This document shows, one piece after another, positions 15,991-29,900 of a DNA stretch of 63,254 nt (position 1 is the stretch's first letter; every line of letters begins with the position of its first letter). A program made the translations under genes and the position numbers. Under the pieces are notes generated by a model that saw nothing but the letters and a program-made list of their open reading frames with translations, was not told the DNA's origin and searched no databases. Source of the stretch: Reticulitermes lucifugus (lineage: Eukaryota; Arthropoda; Insecta; Blattodea; Rhinotermitidae). The stretch covers positions 12,915-76,168 of the forward strand of contig JAKCWW010001219.1 in assembly GCA_026260175.1 (NCBI GenBank), given 5' to 3'.

Positions 15991-17799
15991 CATAAATTAT
16001 AAATACAGAACAGCTGCACAACTACACACCCTACAAACATGGTTTGTTTCAGATATATAATTGTAAATACCCTGCATAAAGGTGATAATGAATAATAACA
16101 ATAGGCATGACTTTGTATGTGATGATTTAATGTTAACATTAAAGCTATTAAATTGTAATAAGTTAGGCTTACATAAACTATAAATTACAATCTGGACGGT
16201 ACAATAAAAATAGCATAATCTACCAGGGTACAGTGATGAAACTGATGGCACAGTTCCTACACAGTAAATATGGCAACCAGCTGCAAATTGTACTTCTTTA
16301 ATACTATCATTATATTAAATAACATGTGCTAAATTAAATGTGAAATTCTGGAAACTCTAAATAAACCACTTCTTTAAAAATATGCTATATAAGTATTTTA
16401 TACTAAAAATAATACTTTGATTTTACATTTCATTCAAAATGTACCTTTTCCTAAACTTTCATGTTTATGCCAGCTACATGTGTACTGAGATTCCTTCTGA
16501 ATGTTATTCAACTTCACTATTATGAACTTCACATACAGATATCAATACTAAAATGTCAATTTTGGCGTATAACAATGGCACATCTCACAAGCTAACAGTG
16601 TGACACTGTATCCACTACATACATTATATACACTTTATAAAGAGCACCTGCCATTGCTAGTTTTTATAGTGATATTTAAAACAGACAAACCTTGATTTGG
16701 CATCCAATCAGAACATAACAATTTTCATTAAACAGGCCCACTAATGTGACAGTATTCTAATGTCATTTATGGGCAAATACAACTATGATGTGACTCCTTC
16801 AAGAAAGATCAGCTATGAGGCATTACCATCTACATAGTTTTGCTAGCAATGTAGAAATCTACAATGCATTATGATATCAGTACGTCTGACTCACATGAAA
16901 TAACACATCATGACATATAATTATTGTGTTTATAAGTTGAGATATAATTGGTTTTATGTTTATGTTAACACGATTGTAAAATACAACAGCCAACTGCTTG
17001 TGGTGTACAGTGTTTTTCTTTCTGGAAGGTGGAAAAAAACACTTCACATGTCCAACCTAATGAAAGCTAATTCCATATCATCATCACAGCATTATACTCT
17101 GCATCAAAGCAAATTTCTTCCTCCTTAGTAATAACAAAATAGTACATCATTAAGGCCAAGGTCTCTGACAGATGGTTAACATCCCTGGTTCATTTGCCAG
17201 CATAGTATCTCAAATTAGGCCATGACTGTTTCCTTCCACATTCTTTCAAATTCAATATTGGCTAATAACCATTCTATGCTATACCATCTGAGCTACTGTA
17301 ATTATTAACCTTCAAACAACCTACATTTGCATATGCAAACGCATGAAAAAAAAAACCTAGAAATTCATTTTATACATTTAGGCAACAAAGAGATTTATGG
17401 CACTTATAAATATATTCTGCATAACCTTTGCTCTATTTTCCACAAAATACCGTTTAATTCATAACTTCATCTTTTTCTGTTCAAACTACTCCCATTTTTC
17501 ATAATCCATGCACTAAAATTTAAATACCAACCCGGTCATTTAAAGGTTAAATGAACAAAGTACACAATTACACATGACAATAATTGTCTTGTGGGAAGTG
17601 GTAATGTACTTCCATACCTTATTGTTAGGTTGCAGTTTAAAATATGTCCATTAATGTAAAAAGTGTTATTTCTTCATACAATATCACAATTTCAGTAATG
17701 ATGTGATACTGCATTGAGTTGACACTGTTGGCACAACAAAGTTTAATAAGAAAATGTATGGGCAGTTTGACTCCTTCTTAGTGAAAGAAATTGTCAATA
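15991..17799. other. No gene seen
   Basis: Very AT-rich intergenic sequence without recognisable repeats or coding blocks. Confidence 0.55.
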
Positions 17800-17985
17800 T
17801 AGCAGTATGGTCTTCTGGGATGTGACAATGTTTAGTCTGGTAGATAAATACCAAAGTTTTGAGAAACCTGTTGTCCCCATTCTTAAGGGTAGCCCACTTC
17901 TTATACCCTGTAGAGGGAGGCAGTGGGTATTTCCAAAATGTTGGTACCTGCACATCAAACTACATGGCATCAATTCCCAGATGTA
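17800..17985. repeat. Foldback repeat family F1
   Basis: Inverted ends ggtcttctgggatgtgac and complement near 17975; core boxes decayed (CUUAAGA, AAAA). Intergenic. Confidence 0.65.
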
Positions 17986-18959
17986 AACAAAACACTCATC
18001 ACTGTAACAACCTCAAATCTCATATCCATTATAACATCAATAATAAGTGTTAATTTTAATTCAATTTATCCAATCAGTCATTAATAAACAGTACCTTACA
18101 TATATCATTTAACTGTTGAAATAAATGAAAATATATTACTAGTGACTGAACACATTACACTATAACTGGAAGAATCCTAACTCTTAAATTAATATTTTTA
18201 AAACTGATTTAGTCAACCTGTGGTTCCCAAACTTAGTTACATGAACACCTTTCTTGACAAACCATAATATCCATACTCCCACCTAAAATAACGTTAAACA
18301 TTTTCTGGAGTACGTCTGCTTTATATTAACAGTCACAACTTCCCACAGATTCCAAACATGTTTGCAACTGAATATGCAGGGGTCAACAAACACTACCTTA
18401 GTTTGCCACATGAACATTTAACTCATTATTACCTCAGTGTTCTACTGTACAATACAAATGTTGCAGTCATAAATTGTCAGTTGTTACCAGTGAAAGAGCG
18501 TCTCCTCTAATATGCACATCAATACAAATCTGTTACATTATTTACATTACAATACTAATAAAAATATAAAAAAGAAAACATGTAATTAATACAATATAAA
18601 AATGACCAAACATCTAAAATAATGTTCATAGTTACTGACATGCCACATGTTTATAAAAGGTATTCCCAGTTCATGAACATTATAATTAAGGGAAGACAAA
18701 TGCTGCAATAATCAGTGGTGGCTGATTGAATGGTCTGCATGATCAAGATTCACCATGCACTGACCATGGGGCCATCTTCACTCACTGCTGACACTTTGTC
18801 ACAGTTTCAAAAGCAGCATAACAAAGTGAAAAGGGTGAGCATGTGTCATGGCATCCTGACACAAGATCAGTGATATCTGTGCCATGACAGTTTTGTACAG
18901 CATTGATACATAACCATCATCATACCATTCTGTGTCAAATTGCTACAGAATGTTCCCAA

Positions 18960-19840
18960 GAGAAAGTAGCATCTTTTTTTTTATGTTATTCATGCCGTAC
19001 ATTTTCTGATTATTTAGGTTCTATCCGACAAATGTGTCGGATAGAACCTAAATAAAGTAGCATCTATAGCACAAAAAGTCCTGGCATGCCCTGTGTTACA
19101 GAAGCTCAGGTGGGAACTGTTTGGCAGGCTTATGTTAGAAGTCTAGCAAATTACACCCACCATGCCAGTCAACAGCTGGATTTGCTCCATTCCAGAGTCT
19201 GTGACATACTGAGAAGGTCACATTTTAAATTGTACAGGTAACAGCTGCTGCAGCAACAGATTAAACAACAAAGAGGGCTACTATGTGTTCTGCTGTGAGT
19301 TTCTGCAAAAACTTGAATTAGACAATGCATTCATGCAGAGGTTGTGTTCAGTGATGAGGCAAATTTTCACTTATTTGTACATGTGAACTGCCACAATGGG
19401 GAAATGAGACCACACACTGTTTTGGAAAATGTTTGAGATAGCCCTAAATTGAACATTCTTTGTGCACTGTCACAAAGAGATGTTCAGACCTTCTTGTTCA
19501 TTGCTAAGACATGACTGGTAGCACTAAACTAGACATGTTGGTTACTTCCATTCTGCAACATGATGGGCCATTGGACATGATATTTCAACCATACTTTCAG
19601 GAAATATGGACACTGTTTCCAATACATAACCTATACATGGGCCACCACATTCCCTTGACCTCATGCCCCTAGATTTTCATTCTAAGGATACATCAAAGAT
19701 GTCTACACACCCCCTGTGCCAGCAAACTTACCCAAACTAAGAAAGAATTCACTTGATGTTAAAAACTATGACCATCAAAATGCCAACAAATGTGTGGGAT
19801 AAAATTAAGTGCTAACTGATGTACTTGTATGTAGTGCCAT
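18960..19840 (+). pseudogene. Degenerate Tc1/mariner-superfamily transposase
   Basis: Plus strand, many stops and frameshifts. Recognisable pieces: VVFSDEANFHL (about 19340-19372, first catalytic Asp of the DDE triad), a weak trace of the second-Asp region near 19559, HPPHSLDLMPLDF (about 19647), and GYIKDVYTPPVPANLPKLRK (19684-19743). A 79-base hairpin insertion sits at 18975-19053. Long dead. Confidence 0.65.
18975..19053 (-). mobile_element. Tiny retroposed insertion starting with a perfect 20-bp hairpin
   Basis: Arms at 19011-19030 and 19035-19054 (tatttaggttctatccgaca and its exact complement) with a 4-base loop. On the minus strand the hairpin is followed by about 27 bases and an A9 tail. 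The insertion is flanked by an exact 12-bp direct repeat aaagtagcatct (18963-18974 and 19054-19065), which overlaps the edges by a base or so. Confidence 0.7.
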
Positions 19841-20954
19841 GCATGGAACTCACAATTAGCATTTGTAATTCACAGGCAGCTGACTATGTATGCTTTTCAG
19901 TCACTGTAAGTTTGTACTTACACCTCTGTCCTAAGACAAATACAAACACTTGCAAACCAGGAACACCTTTCATAAACGCAGTGTACATATTTCAATTAGG
20001 CAATGATAAAATAATGAAAGACCCTTCGGTGACTATAATCACATTAGCCTTAAAGTAATTAACACATATTTTTATAGTAACAATGAATGACTAATAAGCA
20101 GCACAAAATAGCAGGAGACATAACAGTCCCACTAGCTAATATGTGATATTTGTTCACCACTTACATGATATTTTACATGATTCTTATTTAATCTGCATGC
20201 AGAACACTAATATAACACCATTACAGACAGTATAGCTTGAGAAGAGTAGAAGGAAGTTTTAAAACTCTTCACCATTTGTGTTTAACTAAGTATTAAATAC
20301 TTACTCTGTTACTTGTCTCAGTTCAATTGAAAGCCTTATCCTGAAACTCTTAAATGTATCAATGAAAATATCGGATCAGATGATTGGGACGTTGGGTGAT
20401 GCCCCTGCTGCTGCCACTAATACAACTCCTCATCCTCCTCCTCCCCGTCCTACTACACAAATACACATACAAAGGGCATGTTTAACTTTGATTTAAAACA
20501 ATTAAAATGAATTCTCCCAATATGTATTTGGGGGTCACAGAGAACAACAACCACTATCAACAGGCACAGCAAGCTTCAGGAGGAAGGAAAAAATTGAATC
20601 CCATCCCCAAATATCAAACTGATGAATTAGCCACTGAACATGCAAAGCTGAGAACAGCTTAGAGAGCCAGAATTTAATATCCCTCATAATTTTCCACGCA
20701 AAACATAGTCATTACAGGATGCTTCTGATTACTGGAGTCCCAGAAAAATGCTATAGTTATAATATATAGCATTTTATAATATTCTACAACCCCCACAAAT
20801 ACAATGTGTTTAAACTGTAAATATGCCATTCCCCCTACCCCCACAAAAAGAAAATTTCTTACACAAATTGCTATCCACTTATCTTGTTGACAATGCAATA
20901 CTATTAACAGTTTTGACTCACTAAAGTGTGCTACTAGGATAGAAAACTGCTGTC
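19841..20954. other. No gene seen
   Basis: AT-rich, with a short pyrimidine-rich patch near 20425. Nothing recognised. Confidence 0.55.
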
Positions 20955-23447
20955 ACTTATAAAAACGTTTAAAGAAAATAGTTAACATAAGAATTTCAAA
21001 CAAAACAAAGCTATATACAAATACATTAGGGTAACTAATGACGAGAATATTAAATATTTAAATTACTTACTCTTGGGGGAGAACTGGGAAAATGTTTATC
21101 AACAGCATGACATTCATACTGCATTTGAAGAAATTTTACAAACCCTCACTTATTATTTTGACACAGCAATACCTCTCAGAAAAGTGAATATAAACAAACA
21201 AATTAAAAATCAATGGATCATACCTGGAATTTGTAAATCTAGTGAAAGATTAAAATTTTTAAGCAGATACATTAAAGAAAGAAATGTGTCAACAGAATTT
21301 ATAAATTACTATAATAACTATAAACAAATTCATCACAAAGTAATTAATTTGGCTAAAAAAATGCATCATGACAAACGAATATCAGAATCAATCAATAAAT
21401 AAAAAAAAATATGGGACTTAATGAAAGATGAATCGGGTGAGTCGGAAAAGAAAAAATATGCACCGATTGTTATAAATAGGAATGGAAACTTAATTTCTGA
21501 ACCAAAACATGTAGCAAAGCTATTTAATGCTTACTTTACTGAGATAGCAGAAAAAATACAGTGTAATTGTACCCCTGGGGTACTAAAATATTCCAACGGT
21601 AATCAAAAACTTTCAGCCTCAATATTTTTTACACCCACAAATGATGAAAAAACAGCCATTATTAAAGATTTAAAAAACAATAAAGTGGACTAGATGGGTT
21701 TTCAAGCTTATCAAAAAATGTTATGTATATTTAATCAAACCTTTAACCTTTTTAACTAATCTATCACTTAGTAGTGGAAAATTTCCAGAAAATCTTAAAA
21801 TCTCAAAAATAAAACCCTTATAAAAAAGGAGCTCTAAATGAAATTGAGAATTATCGGCCAGTCTCATTGGTCTCGACTTTCTCAAAAATTTTGGAGAAAG
21901 TAGTATGTATTAGATTAATAAACTTTCTAGAAAAGCACAACATGTTTATAGAAAGTCAACATGGTTTCCGTAAAGGTAAATCCACCAGTACAGCATTAGT
22001 TAACTTCCTGGAAGATGTGTACAAAACACTAGATAATAAAGAAGTATGTGTAGGTCTATTTTTAGATTTATGTAAAGCATTTGACATGGTAAATCATAAC
22101 ATCTTATTACAAAAATTAGATACACATGGCATTAAAGGAATTGCACATCAGTGGTTTGCTTCTTACTTAAACAAACAGAAAACAGCTGGTAGAAATTGAC
22201 CATCTTGATGTAACAAATCACGAAATCCAACAAAAGCGGTCAGAAGAAAAAATAATTCAATATGGGGTCCCAAAGGGTTCCATTTTAGGGTCACTGTTAT
22301 TTTTAATATATATGAATGATATAGATACAAATATCAGCGATGACATAGGCATCAAACTAACACTCTTTGCTGATGATACTAGCACCTTAAGAACTGGTAA
22401 AGACATACAGGATCCAACTCTGAATTTGGATAAAATTAATAAAAGTATCTTAACCTGGTTTGACAATAACAGATTCATTATAAATAAAGATAAATCATTA
22501 GCATTAGGCTTTCATCACAAATTTAATAAACATATAGTATTTCCTGACATAATATTGAAAGGTAGACAAATTGCTTACATATCCGAAACAAAAATTTTCA
22601 GAGTCTCGCTAGACCATAATCTAAATTGGGATTTTCACGTGGAAAAATTTGTAATTAAACTAAGTAAACTTTGTTTTGCAATAAAAACAATCAAGTCATT
22701 TGTATATAAAAATATTGTTAAAACCATGTATTTTTCATACATGCATTCATCTTTGAAGTATGGTATTTTATTCTGGGGAAACGTTAGAAATCTTAAGAAA
22801 GTTTTTAAACTACAAAAAAGAGCAGTAAGATTAATAGCTAATATTTCAAGCACCACAAGTTGCAAACCATATTTCAAAAAATTAAAGATTATGACACTGC
22901 CTTATATATATATCTACGAAATTCTTCTATACATTAAAATGTCCTTAAGTAAATTCAAAACTAATTCTATGTTTCATTCGCATGATACAAGGAATAAGTC
23001 AGATTTATTCATTACAAGCCACACCACCAAACTATTCGAACAGAGTATTGCTTACAACGGTGTGCTTGTTTATAACAAACTACCTAGCAAAATTAAAAGT
23101 GTTAAGTCCATAACAAAATTCAAGAAGGTACTTAGCAACTTCCTACTTAAAAGAGTTTTTATTCGGTGGAAGAATTTATGACAGCTGACTCCTAATTTGT
23201 AGGAACTGGGTTAATGATGTATCTCTGTATTGTAATTGCCTGTGCTTTCTTCTGTGTACTATGTTAATCCATGTCTTGTGTGGTCTTGTACATGTATGTA
23301 ATTATATCAGATTTATGTGATTGTTTGCTTTTATTGTAATTATTATACTTTTTACTTTAACTACTCTCTGGACATGTCCAATATCATTCTGTAATGATTT
23401 TTAGGATGAAATACAAAAGAACTAAACTAAACTAAACTAAACTAAAC
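20955..23447 (+). mobile_element. Jockey/CR1-like non-LTR retrotransposon, 5'-truncated and broken
   Basis: Reverse transcriptase of a LINE, read in several frames. Visible blocks: the linker after the endonuclease (from about 21015), ENYRPVSLVSTFSKILE (about 21840), GFRKGKSTSTALVNFLEDVY, motif A LFLDLCKAFDMVNH, motif B GVPKGSILGSLLFLIYMNDI (about 22263), motif C LTLFADDTS (22356), and the thumb/C-terminal region to a stop at 23181. Breaks: in-frame stop near 21401, frame changes near 21685 and 22170. There is no apurinic endonuclease domain, so the 5' end is missing. The 3' tail ends in a (CTAAA)n run at about 23421-23447. Not capable of coding an intact RT. Confidence 0.9.
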
Positions 23448-23450
23448 ACA

Positions 23451-23640
23451 ACGTTTCGGGGACTAGCTCCGTCCCCATTCTCAGGCAAAACTGATCAGTT
23501 ACTGATCAGGCAAAATCAGTTTTGCCTGAGGATGGGGACGGAGCTAGTCCCCGAAATGTTGTATTTAAGCGAGTTGACGCGGCTGTGCGCCCGAGAAGAC
23601 TATATTGAATCATGTCGCCGCGAAAGTTTTAAAACTTATA
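23451..23640 (+). mobile_element. Foldback element family F2, copy 1, with hammerhead-like cores and 11-bp TSD
   Basis: Inverted copies of a block built around cggggactagctccgtcccc. The plus-strand core is CTGAGGA (23526-23532), T, stem II GGGGAC/GTCCCC, GAA, ATGT, T, G. The left arm is truncated and the right arm complete. Flanked by an exact 11-bp repeat aactaaacaca (23440-23450, 23641-23651); the left copy is part of the LINE tail it landed in. Confidence 0.72.
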
Positions 23641-23932
23641 AACTAAACACAGTGGCTAAAACATCAACTTCAGCTCCTGGTATCAAAAACAACAGCAATC
23701 AGTACAACACAACTCAATTAATAAAACAAATTGTTTGTTTTACAATCTTGTGTGCATTATAAGTGAAAATAAAAACAACTGCAAAAAAATTAATAAATAA
23801 GAGAAAAATATTGTTGTATAATAAATACACAGACATGTAAGAAATATATGTGATATCATTTCTGAAAACTTGCCCCAACCACTCTCATTAAAATCAATCA
23901 GATTTACTCTGCAAGTCACAGCCATGTGTCAC

Positions 23933-26900
23933 CTACAGTGTAGCCTGTCCTGGTGAAATGAGGTCTGCAGAGTCAATCCTTGCTTGACGCAACCAGTCAC
24001 GTAGGCTTCGAGTGCGTTCCACAAGTGATGGGGTTGTAACAGCTGTACCTCCTCCATGTGACAGCACCGCAGTTCTTAACGGTGCTGTACCAAGCTGTGT
24101 AAGCTGACTGCCTCCATTCTGACCTACAGACAGAATTCTGTAGAGTTCAAGCTGTGATATCCAGCAAGGTATTATCTGGAAAGCTCTACTAACTGGAAAT
24201 TGACTAAATGGCCAATTACATTTCACTATTCCATCAACTGGCAGTGGTGTAGTGAACATGATGGTTAAGAGGGTAAAAAATTGGTGTCTAGTTGGTTTCC
24301 TTTTAGATTATATACACCACGCTCCATAAGTAGTGATTAAAAGGGAATAGAAAGTGTGGCAGAAAAAACAGGACAGGATATCGAGTTACAAATTAAATAT
24401 TTTGGTCTGTCCATGTGGTTGCTAGGTATGATACACATTAGGTAGAATGCTCTAACATTTCAAAAATTGCCATATCTGGCAACCCTTTGGTCCCAGAGGT
24501 GCCAGATATCACAGCTTTTACTGTATTTATTTATGGCTTATTTAAAGACACTGTCAAGGGCTGAGATTATAACAGCATCAAATGGTAATATGACAGTGAA
24601 TAATGAATTAAAGAGAATGTGGAAGAAAGTCATCATGACCTAATCTGAGAGACTATACACATGGCAGGGATCACCAAGAAACACCCAAGTCACAGTAGTG
24701 CAGGGGTGCACAAATCCCAGGCACCAGGCCACCCAGGTGACTAATTTTGTACAGTGGTGCCTAATATTTGTGGATCCTCAGTATAGGACTTGCTTCATGT
24801 CACATGCCTGGAGTCTAGAATTTTGAGGTGGCTCCTACATTTTTGGAAAACTGGTGCATCCTTGGAGTAGTAGGTGTCCAGTCTATTATACAAGGCACAG
24901 ATAATCAAAGGGACCACAGCACGGCACTGACCAAAGTTGTTTCAGCTGTTTGTAAGCAATAAATCAATTATTTTCTGCCCAAGAACGAAATATTATTCCA
25001 TGAGGCTTACAGATCACCACAAGCAAAACAGTCTACTGAACGAAGATATTTACAGTGACCCATGATGAAGAGCATGCACCAAGTGTTTAGTAAGATGTGC
25101 ACTGACACAGTTTTTCAACTGTCTTTGAAACATGAAGTGCTCACGAATTTGACTTTAATTTGTGTTACAGAACAGTGTAAATAATTATTTAATAATACTG
25201 TTTGAGATGCAAGCCTGAAGACAGGGGCCAATCCTGCCCCCAAAATGTAGTGTTGCAGTAATTATTTTAATTTTAACACATTAGATGAAGGAAAAAGTCC
25301 ACAAAGTTAATGAGTATAATTTAAACCAAGAAAGGAATGCTTCTAAAACTGTTTGCAGAAAATACATCATGACTGTACAGGGTTAATTTGATTTGAGGAT
25401 CAGCAATAATAAAACATGTAAGATTTGAGGTTCTCATGGAACTCAGGGTACCCTTAAGGTGGAGGCAACACAGTTCAGCTGAAATATTGGTTCTAGCTAA
25501 TAAACGACATGGTGTAACACCCAGAAAATAGTAATCTTGATGATGATGATGATGAGGAGGGGGAGGGGGAAGGACGATGACGATGATGATCATGAAAAAC
25601 TGCAAAGTGTTACATTCTTAGAGCAAAGCAAAAAAAAATAATGGCATACAACAGACAAACCTTGCAAGGGCCAACCTACAGCAGCTGCAAACTGAGTAGG
25701 CACATTCTGTGGACCTGGAAGAGCAGACGGAGTGAAGTGGCCCACGGCGGACAAATGCGGCTGAGCCTGGTGTTGCAAAGCCTGCATGCGATCAGACAGT
25801 GTGGGGGTTGCTGTGGTTTGTGAGCCCACCAGTACAGGCCAACCCACATCAGGGTACACAAACAGCGAAGGCGGCACAACTGTGGTACACATACATCCAT
25901 ACATGCCATGCATTCCTTCAGCAGTTTAATAAAGCCTGCCTTAATCCAGGCCTTTAGAAATGTTCAACCTTTAATACATCACCATTCTCATCCTGCCTAA
26001 ACTTTTGTTCAAGAATATTCAGTATCTTTTGCTAAATCACATTTTTATGCCACTACATAGAAATACACATAAAATTCATTAACTTGTTTAATATATGTTT
26101 TCAAGTCATTTTGTAACATTACACAAAAAAGAATACTACAGAAAGGAAATGATGCACAGTGTGTCATTCACAACTCAATTTTTTAATTAGATTTCAGTTT
26201 GCACTACATGTTTCAGACCTATTTCTGGCCATCATCAGGTACTACATTTAAAACATCCTGAGAAAGAAGGAAACATTCAGTACTCCACTGGCCTGTGCAT
26301 AGTAAACACACACCTTTTGTATTTACATTCCTCCAAACACACGTAAGTAAGACCAAATCTATTTTATAATACTACAAACAATGATACAATTTGCCACATC
26401 TACACAAAGTACTGACTCAGGTTCTGTTTATTTTTTCAGATTATACACCTTTATTAAAAAACAGCAGTAAGATGAGTAAACATGGAACATATCTACAATG
26501 GTAAGATTTCTCAATGTGGATTTATTTTTAACTGTTCTTCCGCAAAAAAATTTTTTTACTATTAGTTCTTCATTTCTTTTTCAGATACCTAAAGAGAAAC
26601 ACAAGAATTCACAAAACTTTGGCTTATTTACAGCACAAATCGGTGGAAACCCAGCTTTTTAATCTGTATGATAGTTTAATAAAATGAGATGTGATTTTAA
26701 TTTTGACATGTTCATTGTACAACAGTATTCTTCCTCAAGATGTTTTAAATGTAGTATCTGATAATGGCTGGAAACAGGGCCGAAACATGTAGTATAAATT
26801 AAAATCTAATTATAAAGACTGAGTTGTAAATGATGAAGTGTGCATTATTTCCTTTTTGTATGAAGTCAGAACATAATGTATAAACCTAAGAATACTACAA

Positions 26901-29900
26901 ATTTCAGCACAGTCTGCATGCAATCTAGACTTTTATTTTTATGTGACAGAATGCATATGTTCAGCAGACAACTGTTATACAATTCTGGAAATGTAAGCAC
27001 AGTGCCCTTTTTGTTTAATTGTCCCAAACCTGCAAGACATAAAACTGCATTCTTCTCTACAACTCATATTCAAAACACTTTTCATTCCAGTGATTATGTA
27101 GTAAGTTACAGTCAAGATGCATGTCTTAATGCTGGTGGGTCTTAATGCAAAGTGGTAGTTAAAACTGTCCAACCTAAACGCAAACTCAAATAGCACATGA
27201 ATTTTTAGTAGCATCCTTAAACATCAAATTTCATGAAAATCCATTCAGCAGTCCTCAGATACCCAGACAGATTTTATTAATCACTATGCAGGGATGCAAA
27301 TGCACCTAAAAACAATAAATTTGAGGATATATTTTCTTTCAAGTACTTTTTAATTAAGTACATAGCAAGAATACTGTAGTTCCAAAGATGTGAACACTTT
27401 TCAGTTGTGTTTACATGTCTGCAGAGTACACAATAAAACTGCTCTGTCCATTCGTCTGTGCACATATAACTCATGAACTGCTGAACAGATTTTCATAACA
27501 TACAGTACCAGAGAACTGTACGAAAAATTCATGTCATACCTATCTACCAAACTACACGGTATCAGATTCTAAAAGACCACAATCTTAATGCTGCACCCTG
27601 CGAGAACCACAAACCTCATATACTGAATATGAGCATTCACATCACTGGCCATAAAACTACAAGCGCTTACCTTGTCTGCTTGTGCCATCTTTCTGCTGCT
27701 TGTTCAGCACCTCCCAGATCTCACGTATCTCTGTATTAAGGTTCTCTAAACTCTGAATAATCTCGTTTGACTCTTGATAGTGTCTATTACCACATGCTCC
27801 ACTGCCCCCAGTGTGTCGGTGTCCATTATTAACCATTCCTGGAACAATCACATATGTTTAACCATGATCACTACCTACATTGCAATGTTAAAATACCTTG
27901 TGTTTGACACGGTGCATTTTAGTGTTCCAAAAGCTCTGATACCACTATACCAATAGTAGATGCTCATATACATTATAATATGTCACAGTACAAATTTTGT
28001 ATGGCAAGTTACATTAATCACAATAATGTATCCTGTAATTATTGTTTAGCTACTTTCCATATTGCAAAACATTTTCCATAGACATTGTACAGTCTATAAA
28101 TACAAAATTCCAAGACCCTACCCGATTGACACTAATGATGCTCCTACCTAACACGTGTTCATTACCATCATGCTGATATTCATAGCAAGGAAGTAAATGT
28201 TCCCAAACATGATGGCAGACTTTGTTGTTGAATGATCTCAACGAACAATCCATAATGGATAATTAATTTGATGTCAAAAAAGCAGACCTGTAATGTTCCT
28301 TTGAAGGGAGGAAAGGGAGCAGTCACAGACTCACTTTTCCATTGCAGACTTCAGCATCTGCTTCTGGGTCAAAGTGACAACCCCAGATTTTATCAGCAGT
28401 CATCATATTTTCCAACAAGGTTGGGTTATTCCAACAATACTGTTAAAACGCGTGAAGAAATTTCTTATCTCTGCATTTGTTTACTCACGGTTAAATTCTC
28501 CTGGTAGAAGGTTAATTCAGAATTTCTACACACACGAGTACAATGGAGTTCCTCTATTCACATTCAGTTCTTCTGCCACCTTCAGAACTGTGAGGGGATA
28601 GTCATTTATTACCGTTTCAATCACTTTTCCTGTATATTCTTGAAGTTCTGAGATGGCCAGATATTTTTATATCTACCAGTACATCTTCACTGTGCTTAAC
28701 AGATGCAAAAACCAGTGTTCCATTCCTTGGTACGCTCCATAAACTTGTAATATTTTGTAAATGTCAGTGGCATGTTTCTCAAATTTCACTGAAAAAAGGT
28801 AACGCTGATTTTCTTTTCTAGCAGTTCATCACCCATGTTTTTGACATACAAAACATTGCACCAGTCAAACACTTACTGCAATCACAAAACAGACCAAATC
28901 ACAACTGATACAAAACTGCTGGCTCATATAAGTACAGAAATCAACACATGCCAACCTACCAGTCTTGCAAGTTCTTGCACAAAAACAACTCCTGGTATTT
29001 AAACATCAAACCTTACACACAGCACGACAGGCTTCAACTAACCTTGCTGGGTGTCAGTACCCAACTCAGTACTACTGAAACCAGATGATCCACTGTGTGA
29101 ACTCAGATCACTCAATGTAGCATCTTCCTTGGATTCATGTTTTTCCTGGCCATTTGGCCGCAGAGAAGAGGCTCGATGCAATGATTGCTCCAAGTGCCGA
29201 AGGCGAATTATCTTCTCTCCAAGAAGACCCCGCGTCCTGTGTAAACTCACTTCCATATCTGTCAGCTCACGTTCTTCCTAAAACAACCAATAGCAGAAAT
29301 ATATATGACCTTCACACTACATACCTTTTTAACATCAACAGCTCAGGCAGTCAAGAAACATAATGACAAAAATAACACATTAATATATATGTATAAAAAA
29401 GCAATCCCATTACAGGCCTGGACAGACCCTTAGGGTTCCAGGAGGTTGAGGCGTCCAGATTTCTAGACAATCGGCACATGAAGGTGGTAAGTTTGTCAGC
29501 CCTTCGCACCGGCCGCCNNNNNNNNNNNNNNNNNNNNNNNNNNNNNNNNNNNNNNNNNNNNNNNNNNNNNNNNNNNNNNNNNNNNNNNNNNNNNNNNNNT
29601 TAGAGGCTGAGTCGACCCCAGGTCCATAGTGCGACCGAAACGATTATGCCAATGAAAAATTCTAATGACATCATCGGGAATCGAACCCGAGACATTCCGG
29701 ATTGTAGCGCAGTGCCTCAACCAACTGCACCACCGCATGCCCCCATAATATATATATCAGTCCAGGTACCTACATTAAATTAACCATTAAAAAATTACTA
29801 GTAACGTCTACCTCTTCATCTGATGTCAATTAGTGCTGGAGCTGTGTTCAGTAACTGACTCTTTCATTACCTGATAAAGCTGATCCAGCATACTTCGTGC

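Noticed and set aside
23532..23762. Plus-strand open frame; similar frames at 38804-39028 and 39006-39227
   Set aside because: All three are readings of the F2 foldback arms, not genes.
24124..24259. Longer last CEP164 exon reaching toward 24225
   Set aside because: The frame stays open, but the acceptor TTCTGTCTGTAG at 24124 fits the incoming phase and has a better pyrimidine tract. An acceptor at GGAATAG (about 24220) also fits the phase and cannot be excluded.
29640..29745. tRNA-like sequence with A and B boxes
   Set aside because: No 7-bp acceptor stem, and it continues into a SINE body.
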